A DNA stretch of 37,549 nucleotides from Aquimarina megaterium XH134 (GCF_000520975.1 NZ_JACB01000069.1:1-37549); one strand, 5' to 3'. Positions 1 to 8,983 are shown, counted from the stretch's first letter. Translations and numbers: made by a program. The notes: a model not told the origin generated them from the letters alone.

Positions 1-86
1 TAACTATTTAAGATGTTAGGCCTTCAAAAAAATGATTAGAACCATATTAAAACCTAGTTTTTAGAATTAAATAAAAACGAAAAACT

Positions 87-2057
87 ATGAATTTTACCAA
101 ATACTTTATAAATATCTCCTTAAGTATATTGTTGTCGGGGATTGCGTTTTCCCAAGAAAAGCGAATGGCTAAAGCTGATGAAAGCTTTAATCGTTATGCC
201 TTTGTCGATGCCCGTAAAATATATCTTCAAGTTGCAGAAAGTGGCTATGAATCTGCAGATTTGTTTAAAAAACTTGGAGACTCTTATTATTTTAATGCCC
301 GGTTAGAGGATGCAATTCCTTGGTATGAAAAACTAACTACTAAGTATGCAGATGATATTGATCCCGAATATTTATTTAGATATTCTCAAAGCTTAAAAAG
401 TATACAACGATATGAGGAAGCAGATAAGATAATGGAGCAATTTAATACGATTACTGGTAATGACCAAAGAGCAGAATTCTTTATGAATACCAGAGATTAT
501 TTAAAATTTATTGAAATGCAGTCCGGTAAGTTTAGACTATTAAAATTAAGTATAAACTCTAAATACTCTGATTATGCACCTAGTTTTAATAATCAGGGAG
601 AGTTGATATTTGCATCTTCGAGAGGAGGAGGAAGTGGAATGAGTAAGGTTGTTCATGAATGGGATGAAATGCCATTTCTGGATTTGTTTTCTTCAACGAT
701 TATTGAATCTAATGGGATTTTACAAACACCCAAAAAGTTAAAAGGGAAAATAAATACAAAGTTTCACGAATCTTCTACTTCTTTTAGTAGTGATGGACAA
801 ACAGTATATTTCACTCGTAATAATTATCTTAAAAGAAAATTAGGATCTAATGTAGAGGGGACTATATTACTAAAAATATATAGAGCAACACTCGAAAATG
901 ATAAATGGACAAACATAGAAGAGTTATCTTTTAATAGCAATGAATATTCTATAGCCCACCCTGCATTGAGTGCAGATGGAACTAAACTTTATTTTGCAAG
1001 TGATATGCCCGATAGTAGAGGACTTTCTGATTTATATGTTATTGATATACATGAAGATGGTACTTTTGGTGAACCCAAAAATCTGGGAGATAAAATTAAT
1101 ACTGAAGGAAGAGAAACTTTTCCATACGTTAGTGATTCGGGACGATTGTATTTTGCTAGTGATGGACATATTGGTTTAGGTGGATTAGATATTTTTGTAA
1201 CTGTTCCCGAGGAATTTGGAGAGTTTTCTATACCTTATAATGTAGGGAAACCAGTAAACAGTTCTGAAGACGATTTTACCTTTGTATTAAATGAAAATAC
1301 AAAAATTGGATATTTCTCAAGCAATCGAGCAGGAGGAAAAGGAAATGATGATATTTATAGTTTTAAGCAAACAGAAGAATTAATTACTAAATGTAATCAA
1401 TATGTTGAAGGAGTAGTTACAGATGCAAGTTCTAGAGGAGTTTTGGTAGATGCCGAAGTGTTTTTATTAGACGATACTAATAACGAATTACAACGTACAG
1501 TTACAGATTCGAAAGGGAGATATAGGTTTGATCTCGAGTGTGATACTTCCTATATTGTTAGAGCAAATAAGATAGGGTATGGCCCTACAGAAGCGCTTCT
1601 TACGGCAAATAATGTATTAGAACATAAGCATGACTTAGCTCTGCAACTTAGCAAAGGCGGATTGGCCGAAAAAGAAGTGAAACCAGGTGATGATTTGGCT
1701 AAACTATTAGATCTGGAGATTATATATTTTGATTTAGATAAATCTTTTATAAGGCCAGATGCAGAAATAGAATTACAAAAAATTATTGCAACACTTAACG
1801 AATACCCCGATTTAAAGATTGATGTTAGATCTCATACAGACAGTAGGGCAGATGATGATTATAATATGTATTTAAGTGAACGCAGAGCAAAAAGCACGAT
1901 TAAGTATATAGTAGAAAAAGGAAAGATAGATAGATATCGCGTAACGGGTAGAGGATATGGTGAAACTGCACTTATTAATAAATGTGCAGATGGAGTACCA
2001 TGTAGCGATAATGAACATCAACTTAACCGCAGAAGTGAATTTATTATACTACAATAA
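87..2057 (+). CDS. PorE-like OmpA family protein (TPR, beta-propeller, CarboxypepD_reg, OmpA_C)
   Basis: Cell-envelope protein of 656 aa with a Sec signal peptide (about residues 1-22, ending AFSQ). Domain order read from the sequence: TPR-like helices (about 30-150), PD40/WD40-like propeller repeats (about 150-430, recurrent YFASD and LYFAS strands), a CarboxypepD_reg-like fold (about 440-530), and a C-terminal OmpA peptidoglycan-binding domain (about 545-656: IYFDLDKS, SHTDSRADD, ERRAKS, NRRSEF). This is the architecture of Porphyromonas PorE, an outer-membrane to peptidoglycan anchor of T9SS; unlike PorE, no lipobox cysteine is seen. Such genes often follow a porP/sprF gene, which would lie just outside the window (the window opens with TAA). 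Two T9SS cargo proteins elsewhere in the window fit this role. The family call is firm; the specific PorE role is inferred. Confidence 0.85.
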   Translation: MNFTKYFINISLSILLSGIAFSQEKRMAKADESFNRYAFVDARKIYLQVAESGYESADLFKKLGDSYYFNARLEDAIPWYEKLTTKYADDIDPEYLFRYSQSLKSIQRYEEADKIMEQFNTITGNDQRAEFFMNTRDYLKFIEMQSGKFRLLKLSINSKYSDYAPSFNNQGELIFASSRGGGSGMSKVVHEWDEMPFLDLFSSTIIESNGILQTPKKLKGKINTKFHESSTSFSSDGQTVYFTRNNYLKRKLGSNVEGTILLKIYRATLENDKWTNIEELSFNSNEYSIAHPALSADGTKLYFASDMPDSRGLSDLYVIDIHEDGTFGEPKNLGDKINTEGRETFPYVSDSGRLYFASDGHIGLGGLDIFVTVPEEFGEFSIPYNVGKPVNSSEDDFTFVLNENTKIGYFSSNRAGGKGNDDIYSFKQTEELITKCNQYVEGVVTDASSRGVLVDAEVFLLDDTNNELQRTVTDSKGRYRFDLECDTSYIVRANKIGYGPTEALLTANNVLEHKHDLALQLSKGGLAEKEVKPGDDLAKLLDLEIIYFDLDKSFIRPDAEIELQKIIATLNEYPDLKIDVRSHTDSRADDDYNMYLSERRAKSTIKYIVEKGKIDRYRVTGRGYGETALINKCADGVPCSDNEHQLNRRSEFIILQ

Positions 2058-2076
2058 TGATAGTACATAAAACGTT

Positions 2077-2107
2077 TTGGCTTTGATATTGATTTCATAT
2101 ACCTTTG
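2077..2107 (+). promoter_or_regulatory. Bacteroidota sigma-A promoter of the MscS gene
   Basis: TTTTG ending at 2079, a 20-nt spacer, then TACCTTTG at 2100-2107, matching the TTG/TAnnTTTG consensus. It would give a leader of roughly 70 nt before the ATG at 2183. Confidence 0.7.
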
Positions 2108-2182
2108 CTATCCTAAATTTTATCTGTTGTAGTTATAGTTTTTATTACTGCAATATTTCAACACAAAATAACACAAATTATA

Positions 2183-2998
2183 ATGGAAAAAGCTCAAGAA
2201 TGGTTCAATTACGGTATTGAACTGGCAAAAGAATTTGGCCCTAAACTCATTACAGCCATCCTTATTTATATTATAGGATCATGGGTTATTAAGAAATTAA
2301 TTAGCAGTGTTAGACAGGTGATGTCTAAAAGTAAGTATGATGAATCTTTGCAAAAGTTTTTATTAAACTTATTGACCTGGTCCCTAAAAGTATTCCTCAT
2401 CATTCTCGTAATTTCAAGATTAGGTGTCGATGTCACTACTTTTGCTGCTGTAATTGCTGCGGCTGGTTTGGCAGTTGGTTTAGCACTACAAGGATCTTTA
2501 TCTAATTTTGCAGGAGGAGTGCTTATTATGATTTTTAGACCATACAAAATAGGAGACGTTATAGAGGCACAAGGCGTATTGGGTGTAGTTAAGGAAATTG
2601 AAATTTTTACAACAAAATTAACTACTCCTCAAAATAAGTTAGCTATCGTTCCTAATGGAGCAATGGCAAATGGTAATATCATTAACTATACGGCAGAAGG
2701 AATGATGAGAGTAGATATCACAATAGGTATAGGTTATGATGAAAATATAAAAAATGCAAAAGATGTATTGCTAGGAGTTTTAACATCAAACCCTAAGATA
2801 ATGAAAGACCCTGCGCCTTCTGTAAATGTTAGCCAATTAGGAGAAAGCTCTGTCGATTTGGCTGTTCGTCCTTACTGCACTCCAGAAGATTATTGGGATG
2901 TGTATTTTACTACATTAGAAAACTGTAAACTAGCTCTTGATGATGCAGGTATTGAAATTCCTTATCCACACTCAGTAGAAATTCATAAAGAAAGTTAA
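2183..2998 (+). CDS. Small-conductance mechanosensitive channel, MscS family
   Basis: Inner-membrane osmotic-release channel of 271 aa, close to the minimal MscS length. Three hydrophobic segments are visible (about 19-40, 58-78, 84-118). The third is the Ala/Gly-rich pore helix (AAVIAAAGLAVGLALQGSLSNFAGG), followed by the beta-domain start (FRPYKIGDVI) and the alpha/beta vestibule with the typical VPNGAMANGNIINYT motif. It has its own promoter and a strong terminator, so it is probably monocistronic. It is a housekeeping type, and no regulatory extension is present. Confidence 0.93.
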   Translation: MEKAQEWFNYGIELAKEFGPKLITAILIYIIGSWVIKKLISSVRQVMSKSKYDESLQKFLLNLLTWSLKVFLIILVISRLGVDVTTFAAVIAAAGLAVGLALQGSLSNFAGGVLIMIFRPYKIGDVIEAQGVLGVVKEIEIFTTKLTTPQNKLAIVPNGAMANGNIINYTAEGMMRVDITIGIGYDENIKNAKDVLLGVLTSNPKIMKDPAPSVNVSQLGESSVDLAVRPYCTPEDYWDVYFTTLENCKLALDDAGIEIPYPHSVEIHKES

Positions 2999-3023
2999 TC
3001 GTATAAAATAAATTGAAATTAAA

Positions 3024-3060
3024 AATCACTTTCTATTTTTTATGGAAAGTGATTTTTTTT
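3024..3060 (+). terminator. Rho-independent terminator after the MscS gene
   Basis: Perfect 10-bp stem (AATCACTTTC at 3024-3033 with GAAAGTGATT at 3045-3054) followed by a T-run. Confidence 0.85.
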
Positions 3061-3929
3061 GTAAACTGCTTAAATTTAGTAGGTTAAAAATATCAGAGGT
3101 CAGAATGATAATATAATAACCTAAACCTATTATCTATTTTAGTATTGAAAAATAGGATTTATACTTTTATCTTGATAAAAAATTACAGTTTACCTATCCA
3201 TAATTGACGTTTTTTCAATAATCTAAAAACAGTTAAAAAGCGTAATACATCGGTTAAAAAGCTGTATTTCTATATTTTTTATGGAATATTCCTACTTTTT
3301 TAATGAATTCACAACATTTTGCATAGCTCTATTTTTATTGTAAGTAATTGGTAATTAAGTATTTGTGATTTTGGGGATTGATGAAAATGTTAATTTTGTT
3401 TATTTTTTTGATAATATGATTAGACATTTATTTTTTTATGGTAAAACCGGAATAATTATGTGGTGTTTCAGTGTTCGGTTTTAACAAATAGTAACTATCT
3501 TTAAGTATTGTTTTTAAGCAAAACATAATGTAATAATTACAGGATAAAAAACTTATTTTCTTACCCCTCCCTGAGTTTTATATTCGATATTGTTTTGTAA
3601 AAGGATATGTAGTTTTTCATCTAAGTAGTGATAATATACTTTTATGAATAAACGAACACTTTTATTGTCAAATTGCATTAATGAGAAAAATAAGTAATAA
3701 TATAAAATCAAAAACCTCTGTTTTTGGAGGTGTTTTGAGCGTAGTACTAAAATAAAAAGTAATAAATAAATGTGTAAAACTGTAGATTTTTAATGTTAGT
3801 TTCTTTTATAAAAAATATATATCATTAAAAATTAAGGTTAAGACAAAAACAACCCCGCGATTGTAAAACTTTGGCGAGCCAACAAAAGCAGGGTCTGAAT
3901 AGCGATTAATTTAAAATAAATCAATCATT
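3061..3929. other. Long gene-poor AT-rich interval
   Basis: No convincing long gene is present on either strand. Contents: a possible 17-codon ORF at 3644-3697 just after a TACTTTTA box; a weak hairpin at about 3708-3736 (ACCTC with GAGGT) after its stop; and a GC-rich structured island at 3850-3907, listed separately. The rest is very AT-rich with no recognised motif. Confidence 0.5.
3850..3907 (+). ncRNA. Candidate structured RNA or leader (unassigned)
   Basis: A GC-rich island in AT-rich surroundings. An outer stem can form between ACCCCGC (3852-3858) and GCAGGGT (3888-3894) with one C-A mismatch. It encloses a small hairpin, TTGG-CGAG-CCAA (3871-3882). The hexamer GCGATT occurs at 3857-3862 and again at 3902-3907. 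It sits just upstream of the ATG at 3930, and the next good terminator is at 4405-4445, so it could be a leader or the 5' part of a roughly 600-nt RNA. It does not match a riboswitch or ribozyme class I recognise. Strand is assigned only from the downstream terminator. Confidence 0.3.
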
Positions 3930-4352
3930 ATGAGTAGACTATTATTTCATGCGTCTAGAAATTGTCAATTTCGATTTTCAATTGACGGGATGCTTCTTTC
4001 CCTTAAGGAAAAATACATATCGTTTTTCTCCTCTTTCCGAAGGGTGAAATATAGTAATTCTTTATCTTTTTTACGGACTTACCGTACATTTTTTATCACT
4101 TTCTTAACACGATATAATACCAGAAAAACTAATGCTTTATCTGTAGTTAATCTTGTATTAGAATTTAATGTACACAGCTACAAGTTGTTAAGATCTTTTT
4201 TGATGTTTATTTACCACGCTATACAGTATAATGACGCCAAATTTTATTTAGGCCATAGCTATGCTAATACTAAAATCAATGACTATAAATTACATAACAA
4301 CAGTATAATAAAGTATAAATTAAGAAATAATGAAAAAGAAAAATTAGGCTAA
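3930..4352 (+). CDS. Hypothetical 140-aa basic protein (doubtful)
   Basis: I do not recognise this protein. The ORF encodes an unusually Arg-, Phe-, Tyr- and Ser-rich, poorly acidic sequence with no signal peptide, no clear membrane helix and no motif. It begins directly after the structured island at 3850-3907 and ends 52 nt before a strong terminator. The composition (runs such as FFSSFRR, few Asp/Glu/Gly) is unlike the neighbouring genes and more like translated non-coding AT-rich DNA. It may be a lineage-specific small protein or a chance ORF inside a non-coding RNA. Confidence 0.25.
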   Translation: MSRLLFHASRNCQFRFSIDGMLLSLKEKYISFFSSFRRVKYSNSLSFLRTYRTFFITFLTRYNTRKTNALSVVNLVLEFNVHSYKLLRSFLMFIYHAIQYNDAKFYLGHSYANTKINDYKLHNNSIIKYKLRNNEKEKLG

Positions 4353-4404
4353 TTATGATATGAATAATTAGTCAGTAAGAAACATTTTGACAATGTGTTT
4401 ACTT

Positions 4405-4445
4405 AAACCTTCCGTTTTTAGGGGTAATTTCGGGAGGTTTTTTTT
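4405..4445 (+). terminator. Rho-independent terminator
   Basis: 10-bp stem with one G-U pair (AAACCTTCCG at 4405-4414 with CGGGAGGTTT at 4431-4440) and a run of eight Ts. It ends whatever transcript covers 3850-4352. Confidence 0.8.
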
Positions 4446-4627
4446 GTCTAAAAAAGATTAAATAGTAATTAGTTGTGAAAATAGAATTTGATAAGTGATA
4501 TCAGATTTTAAGTGTTTTTTAAATCAGAATTATGTACATACAAGAGCTTTGTTGTAATAAGCCATAAATATTACAATACAGAAAAGCTATGGTGCATATG
4601 TTTAAGTTAAATTAAGTAGATTGTAAA
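4446..4627. other. Non-coding spacer bounded by two terminators
   Basis: No gene is visible. It contains a perfect 8-bp inverted repeat, TTGTAATA (4552-4559) with TATTACAA (4569-4576) and a 9-nt loop. Because it ends in its own terminator (4628-4663) yet has no CDS, it could encode a small RNA of up to about 180 nt on the plus strand. Confidence 0.35.
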
Positions 4628-4663
4628 AGAGTTGTCTGATATCATAACAGACAGCTCTTTTTT
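4628..4663 (+). terminator. Rho-independent terminator upstream of trmH
   Basis: 11-bp stem with one G-U pair (4628-4638 with 4648-4658), a 9-nt loop, then a T-run to 4663. No annotated gene ends into it. Confidence 0.8.
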
Positions 4664-4699
4664 ATTAAAAATAATCGATGTTTTTATATTTTAGCAATT

Positions 4700-5356
4700 A
4701 TGATAGATATAAAACTTCTCGAATACTTAGAATCATTTCTTACTCCAAGACGACAAGGTTTAAATAAAAAAGTTTTGGAACAACGTACAAATCATTTTAC
4801 GGTAGCAGTCGAAGATGTGTATCAATTGCATAACACAAGTGCGGTGATACGTAGTTGTGATGTATTTGGAGTCCAAAATGTACATGTAATTGAAGAGGTA
4901 AATGCAAAACGTATAGACCGTGAAATTGCAATGGGTGCTCAGAAATGGGTAGATGTTAATCGATATTCTACTACCAAAGAATGTCTGGCTACGCTACAAA
5001 AAAAAGGATATCAAATCGTTGCGACTACCCCGCATGATGATTCTAAAGTTTTACAGGATTTTGATATTGATAAACCAGCTGCATTTTTCTTTGGAAGAGA
5101 ACAGCAAGGGCTAAGCGATCAGGTTCTTGAAGCGGCAGATGCCAAATTACATATCCCAATGGTTGGATTTACAGAAAGCCTTAATATTTCGGTTTCAGCT
5201 GCAATAATATTACAATATGTTACATCTAAACTTAAAGAAACAAATAGCAATTGGCAATTATCTGAAGAGGAAAAATTAGAAAAACGAATGGAATGGGCAA
5301 AGAAAGTGATTAAAAGCCATGAACAAATTATTGCACGATATCATGAGAATGAGTAA
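4700..5356 (+). CDS. trmH: tRNA (guanosine-2'-O)-methyltransferase TrmH (SpoU/SPOUT family)
   Basis: 218-aa SPOUT methyltransferase predicted to use S-adenosylmethionine to methylate the 2'-O of G18 in the tRNA D-loop. The three SpoU motifs are visible: motif 1 NTSAVIRSCDVFGV (about residues 46-59, carrying the conserved Asn and Arg), motif 2 FFFGREQQGLS (about 129-139), and motif 3 IPMVGFTESLNISVSAAI in the trefoil knot. The C-terminal helix fits the TrmH-specific extension. A TATATTTT box at 4685-4692 lies only 7 nt before the ATG, so the mRNA may be almost leaderless. The stop codon is followed after 3 nt by a long heptanucleotide array. Confidence 0.9.
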   Translation: MIDIKLLEYLESFLTPRRQGLNKKVLEQRTNHFTVAVEDVYQLHNTSAVIRSCDVFGVQNVHVIEEVNAKRIDREIAMGAQKWVDVNRYSTTKECLATLQKKGYQIVATTPHDDSKVLQDFDIDKPAAFFFGREQQGLSDQVLEAADAKLHIPMVGFTESLNISVSAAIILQYVTSKLKETNSNWQLSEEEKLEKRMEWAKKVIKSHEQIIARYHENE

Positions 5357-5359
5357 CTT

Positions 5360-5931
5360 TCTAACATCTAACATCTAACATCTAACATCTAACATCTAAC
5401 ATCTAACATCTAACATCTAACATCTAACATCTAACATCTAACATCTAACATCTAACATCTAACATCTAACATCTAACATCTAACATCTAACATCTAACAT
5501 CTAACATCTAACATCTAACATCTAACATCTAACATCTAACATCTAACATCTAACATCTAACATCTAACATCTAACATCTAACATCTAACATCTAACATCT
5601 AACATCTAACATCTAACATCTAACATCTAACATCTAACATCTAACATCTAACATCTAACATCTAACATCTAACATCTAACATCTAACATCTAACATCTAA
5701 CATCTAACATCTAACATCTAACATCTAACATCTAACATCTAACATCTAACATCTAACATCTAACATCTAACATCTAACATCTAACATCTAACATCTAACA
5801 TCTAACATCTAACATCTAACATCTAACATCTAACATCTAACATCTAACATCTAACATCTAACATCTAACATCTAACATCTAACATCTAACATCTAACATC
5901 TAACATCTAACATCTAACATCTAACATCTAA
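5360..5931. repeat. Perfect heptanucleotide tandem array, (TCTAACA) x about 81.7
   Basis: 572 nt of uninterrupted 7-bp repeats: phase is kept from 5360 to 5931 and I saw no variant unit. It fills the whole intergenic space, starting 3 nt after the trmH stop and ending 4 nt before the ATG at 5936. The plus strand contains no G at all. TAA (plus) or TAG (minus) recurs in every frame every 21 nt, so it cannot be translated. No Bacteroidota promoter box exists inside the unit. Such arrays change length by slipped-strand mispairing. Heptameric STRR arrays are known in cyanobacteria; the similarity is in kind, not sequence. Confidence 0.97.
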
Positions 5932-5935
5932 TATT

Positions 5936-6301
5936 ATGGTTACTTGGTTCGAAATTCCGGTTATAGATATGAAAAGAGCTAAAGCTTTTTATGAAAAAGT
6001 TTTTGATATAGAAATTAGTCTTCATGATATGGAAGGAGTACAAATGGGGTGGTTCCCTAATCAAAATCAAGCAGGAATTGCTACAGGAACATTAATCTAT
6101 GCTGGAGAACATTATAAGCCTAGTGAAGATGGAGTTTTGGTGTATTTTTCTTGTGATAATGTTGCTAATGAAATGAGTAGGGTAGCAGATGCAGGAGGGA
6201 AAGTAGTTTTAGACAAAAAGCAAATTTCTGAAGAACATGGATATATGGCGTATTTTGTAGATTCAGAAGGAAACCGAATTGCATTACATTCTTTACGTTG
6301 A
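5936..6301 (+). CDS. VOC family (glyoxalase/bleomycin-resistance fold) protein
   Basis: Single-module vicinal-oxygen-chelate protein of 121 aa, cytosolic. Typical opening (VTWFEIPVIDMKRAKAFYEKVF) gives the first beta-alpha-beta unit. The second unit begins near GVLVYFSCDNV and ends with the characteristic DSEGNRIALHS strand, whose region normally carries a metal-ligand glutamate or aspartate. The substrate cannot be told from sequence. The ATG lies only 4 nt after the heptamer array, so there is no normal leader or promoter. Expression must come by read-through from trmH or from something the array itself provides. It converges with the gene at 6310. Confidence 0.85.
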   Translation: MVTWFEIPVIDMKRAKAFYEKVFDIEISLHDMEGVQMGWFPNQNQAGIATGTLIYAGEHYKPSEDGVLVYFSCDNVANEMSRVADAGGKVVLDKKQISEEHGYMAYFVDSEGNRIALHSLR

Positions 6302-6309
6302 TATGTAGA

Positions 6310-7074
6310 TTACTTTCTATCTAATATTTTATATTCCTCATAGCATTCACTTATGGCATCGAGAATTTGAAGATCATTTGCAAATTTTATAAAATCAACA
6401 GAATAATTGCAATTACGTAAAATCTCATCTATATCTAACCGCCCTACTTGTAGAAGAGCCATTAAGGTAGCACGATCAAATTTAGTCTCCAAAAGGTTCC
6501 TAATCTCATCGTCTTTTTTCATTTTACGTAATTTCCTTAACTCTTTTGAGCGTTTGCTAAATATATTATATAAAAAATCAGCAGGATTAAAGATAGCACC
6601 TAACACCTTGTTTACGGCACCAGGTTGTTTATTACCACCTTCATAACCAGAATTCAATCCAGAAATACTATACCTATAATTATTGTAAACAGGGATTCTT
6701 TTAGCATCAATCTCTAGGTAGCCTGTTAGTTGTACATCGGCAACAACTACCTCTTCTAATGCAATTCCCAGCTCGGTCATCTTAATCTTAACTTCTCCAA
6801 ACTTAACCCAATCGTTAGTTACTCTAACCTGTAATGGTTTGTACCCTATATAAGAGAAATATAGAGTGTCATTTACTTTTGCAGGGATATTAAAATCTCC
6901 CTTTTCATTAGTAATTGTTCCTATGACTTGACTAAGATTAACGATATGAACATTTTCTAGTATCTGATCATTAGCAGCATTTAATACTTTTCCTGATACA
7001 GTACTTGAATCATTCTCCTGAGCATAAGTAGTTATACCTGCTAATAGGGCTATGTAAAATAATACTCTCTTCAT
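6310..7074 (-). CDS. CarboxypepD_reg-like domain exported protein
   Basis: 254-aa protein with a signal peptide (residues 1-18, cut at TYA-QEN), so it is periplasmic or surface-exposed. Residues about 22-105 form a carboxypeptidase-regulatory-like beta-sandwich (SGKVLNAANDQILENVHIVN, NEKGDFNIPA, YFSYIGYKPLQV), the fold found at the N-terminus of TonB receptors. Here it is not followed by a receptor plug or barrel. The remaining 150 residues are charged and helical (RSKELRKLRKMKKDDEIRNL) and I recognise no family. Common in Flavobacteriia as an orphan envelope gene; function unknown. It is convergent with the VOC gene, with an 8-nt gap. Confidence 0.75.
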   Translation of the reverse strand: MKRVLFYIALLAGITTYAQENDSSTVSGKVLNAANDQILENVHIVNLSQVIGTITNEKGDFNIPAKVNDTLYFSYIGYKPLQVRVTNDWVKFGEVKIKMTELGIALEEVVVADVQLTGYLEIDAKRIPVYNNYRYSISGLNSGYEGGNKQPGAVNKVLGAIFNPADFLYNIFSKRSKELRKLRKMKKDDEIRNLLETKFDRATLMALLQVGRLDIDEILRNCNYSVDFIKFANDLQILDAISECYEEYKILDRK

Positions 7075-7210
7075 GTATATAATATGACGTTCAATTTTAA
7101 ATAATATAACATAAAAATCGCGCCAAAAATCATATTTATTTGTTAAGTTCTTATATTCAGTAATTTACTAAAAAGTAATTTTTGAATATACAAAGGACAA
7201 AACCTCTGAT

Positions 7211-8965
7211 TTATCTGCGATCACTACGTTTTCTACGATCTCTTTTTCGATTACCTCCGCTACCTCTATCTTCTTTTGAATCAAAACGTTTTCTGCCTTT
7301 GGGTTTAAATCCATCACTTCTACGTTTTCCTTTAAAACCACCATCATTATCGCGACGACGTCTTCCTCTACGACCAGAATCTTTAGATATTTCTACATTA
7401 ACCTTTCTTCCTTCCATTCTGAAATCTTCAAAAACCTGAAGAACTCGTTCCTGATGTTCGGTATTGGTGTTGAAAAAAGAAAAACTTTCCTTGACATCTA
7501 CTCGGCTTAAGGAATCACTTCCTAACTCTAATACTTCTTTCAGGAAATCCTTTAAAGTCATCCAATCAAATCCATCTTTTTCTCCTACGTTAATAAAGTA
7601 ACGTGTACTGCCATCACTACCAGAATTGCCTTCTCTTTCGTTTACAGCATTTAGATCTCTAGATTTTTTGTAATAATTATGAAAACGAGAAAACTCTACC
7701 GAAAAGAACTTTTTGATCAATTCTTCTTTAGAAAACTCTTCTAAAACTTCATTAATAGATGGTAAATAACTATCGATTTCATGATTTATTTCTGCTTTTC
7801 CGATGTCACTAGCTAAGTGAAAGAGTTGAACCTGACATATTTCTTCTCCACTAGGAATCTCTTTTTTCTCAAAGCTCTTCTTAATGATTCGTTCTACAGA
7901 TCTAATTTTTCTGACTTCGCTTTTGGATACGATAACCATAGAAACACCACTTTTTCCTGCACGTCCTGTTCTTCCGCTTCTATGTGTGTACGTTTCTATC
8001 TCATCAGGAAGTTGATAATTAATTACATGAGTAACATCATCTACATCAATACCACGTGCAGCTACATCTGTAGCTACTAACATCTGTATTTGGCGATTTC
8101 TAAAGCTTTTCATTACCAAATCACGTTGATTCTGACTTAAGTCGCCATGTAATGCTGCGGCATTATATCCGTCACCAATAAGATTTTCTGCTACTTTTTG
8201 AGTATCTCTTTTGGTACGGCAAAAAATTACAGAAAAGATATCAGGATTTGCATCTGCCAGTCGTTTCAAAGCAGCATACCGATCACGAGAATTTACTACA
8301 TAATATTCATGAGAAACGTTTTTAGAACCAGTATTTTTATGCCCTACAGTAATTTCTATAGGAGTTTGCATAAATCGTTTTGCAATGGTAGAAACTTCTT
8401 TTGGCATTGTTGCAGAGAATAGCCAGGTATTTTTATCTTCAGGAGTATGAGACAAAATGGTATTGATGTCTTCATAAAACCCCATATTTAGCATCTCATC
8501 AGCTTCATCTAATACACAATAACTAATATTGGTAATGTCTACCATTTTACGGTTGATCATATCCTGCATTCTCCCAGGAGTTGCCACTACAATTTGGGCA
8601 CCACGTTTTATTTGTTTTGCCTGATCCGTTATACTTGCTCCACCATAAATTGCTACAGTGTGCAATCCAGGAATATATTTAGAGTAGTTTTTAAGTTCGT
8701 TAGTAATTTGTAAACAAAGTTCGCGAGTAGGAGAGAGGATTAATCCTTGTGTAATCCTGCTATTGCTATCAATTTTTTCGATTAAGGGAAAACCGAAAGC
8801 TGCTGTTTTTCCTGTACCAGTTTGTGCTAAAGCAACAATATCTGTATCTTCCTTTAATAAAATAGGGATTGCCTTTTCCTGTACTTCACTTGGGGTTTCG
8901 AAACCCATATCATTCACCGCCTTAATAATGGCTTCACCAAGACCTAACGCTTCAAATTTATTCAT
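7211..8965 (-). CDS. DEAD-box RNA helicase with DbpA-type RNA-binding domain (DeaD/CsdA-like)
   Basis: ATP-dependent RNA helicase, likely in ribosome assembly or mRNA decay. All core motifs are present: Q motif region (FEALGLGEAI), motif I AQTGTGKTAAF, Ia PTRELCLQ, II DEAD, III SAT, V ATDVAARGID, VI HRSGRTGRAG. After the two RecA domains comes a DbpA-like RNA-binding domain (TRYFINVGEKDGFDW...) and a basic Arg/Gly/Lys-rich tail of about 45 residues for non-specific RNA binding. I place the start at the ATG at 8965 (MNKFEALG). A TTG seven codons upstream is part of the promoter -7 box and should not be read as a start. Confidence 0.93.
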   Translation of the reverse strand: MNKFEALGLGEAIIKAVNDMGFETPSEVQEKAIPILLKEDTDIVALAQTGTGKTAAFGFPLIEKIDSNSRITQGLILSPTRELCLQITNELKNYSKYIPGLHTVAIYGGASITDQAKQIKRGAQIVVATPGRMQDMINRKMVDITNISYCVLDEADEMLNMGFYEDINTILSHTPEDKNTWLFSATMPKEVSTIAKRFMQTPIEITVGHKNTGSKNVSHEYYVVNSRDRYAALKRLADANPDIFSVIFCRTKRDTQKVAENLIGDGYNAAALHGDLSQNQRDLVMKSFRNRQIQMLVATDVAARGIDVDDVTHVINYQLPDEIETYTHRSGRTGRAGKSGVSMVIVSKSEVRKIRSVERIIKKSFEKKEIPSGEEICQVQLFHLASDIGKAEINHEIDSYLPSINEVLEEFSKEELIKKFFSVEFSRFHNYYKKSRDLNAVNEREGNSGSDGSTRYFINVGEKDGFDWMTLKDFLKEVLELGSDSLSRVDVKESFSFFNTNTEHQERVLQVFEDFRMEGRKVNVEISKDSGRRGRRRRDNDGGFKGKRRSDGFKPKGRKRFDSKEDRGSGGNRKRDRRKRSDRR

Positions 8966-8983
8966 ATAGCTAAAAATAAGCCG

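Noticed and set aside
3644..3697. 17-codon ORF after a TACTTTTA box, followed by a weak hairpin
   Set aside because: Too short and without a recognisable peptide motif; kept only as a note within the intergenic entry.
5360..5931. CRISPR array
   Set aside because: The 7-bp units are directly adjoining with no spacers, and no cas genes are present.
7182..7439. Plus-strand ORF rich in Arg, Leu and Pro
   Set aside because: It is the antisense of the Arg/Gly-rich tail of the minus-strand DEAD-box helicase; low-complexity repeats keep the opposite frame open by chance.
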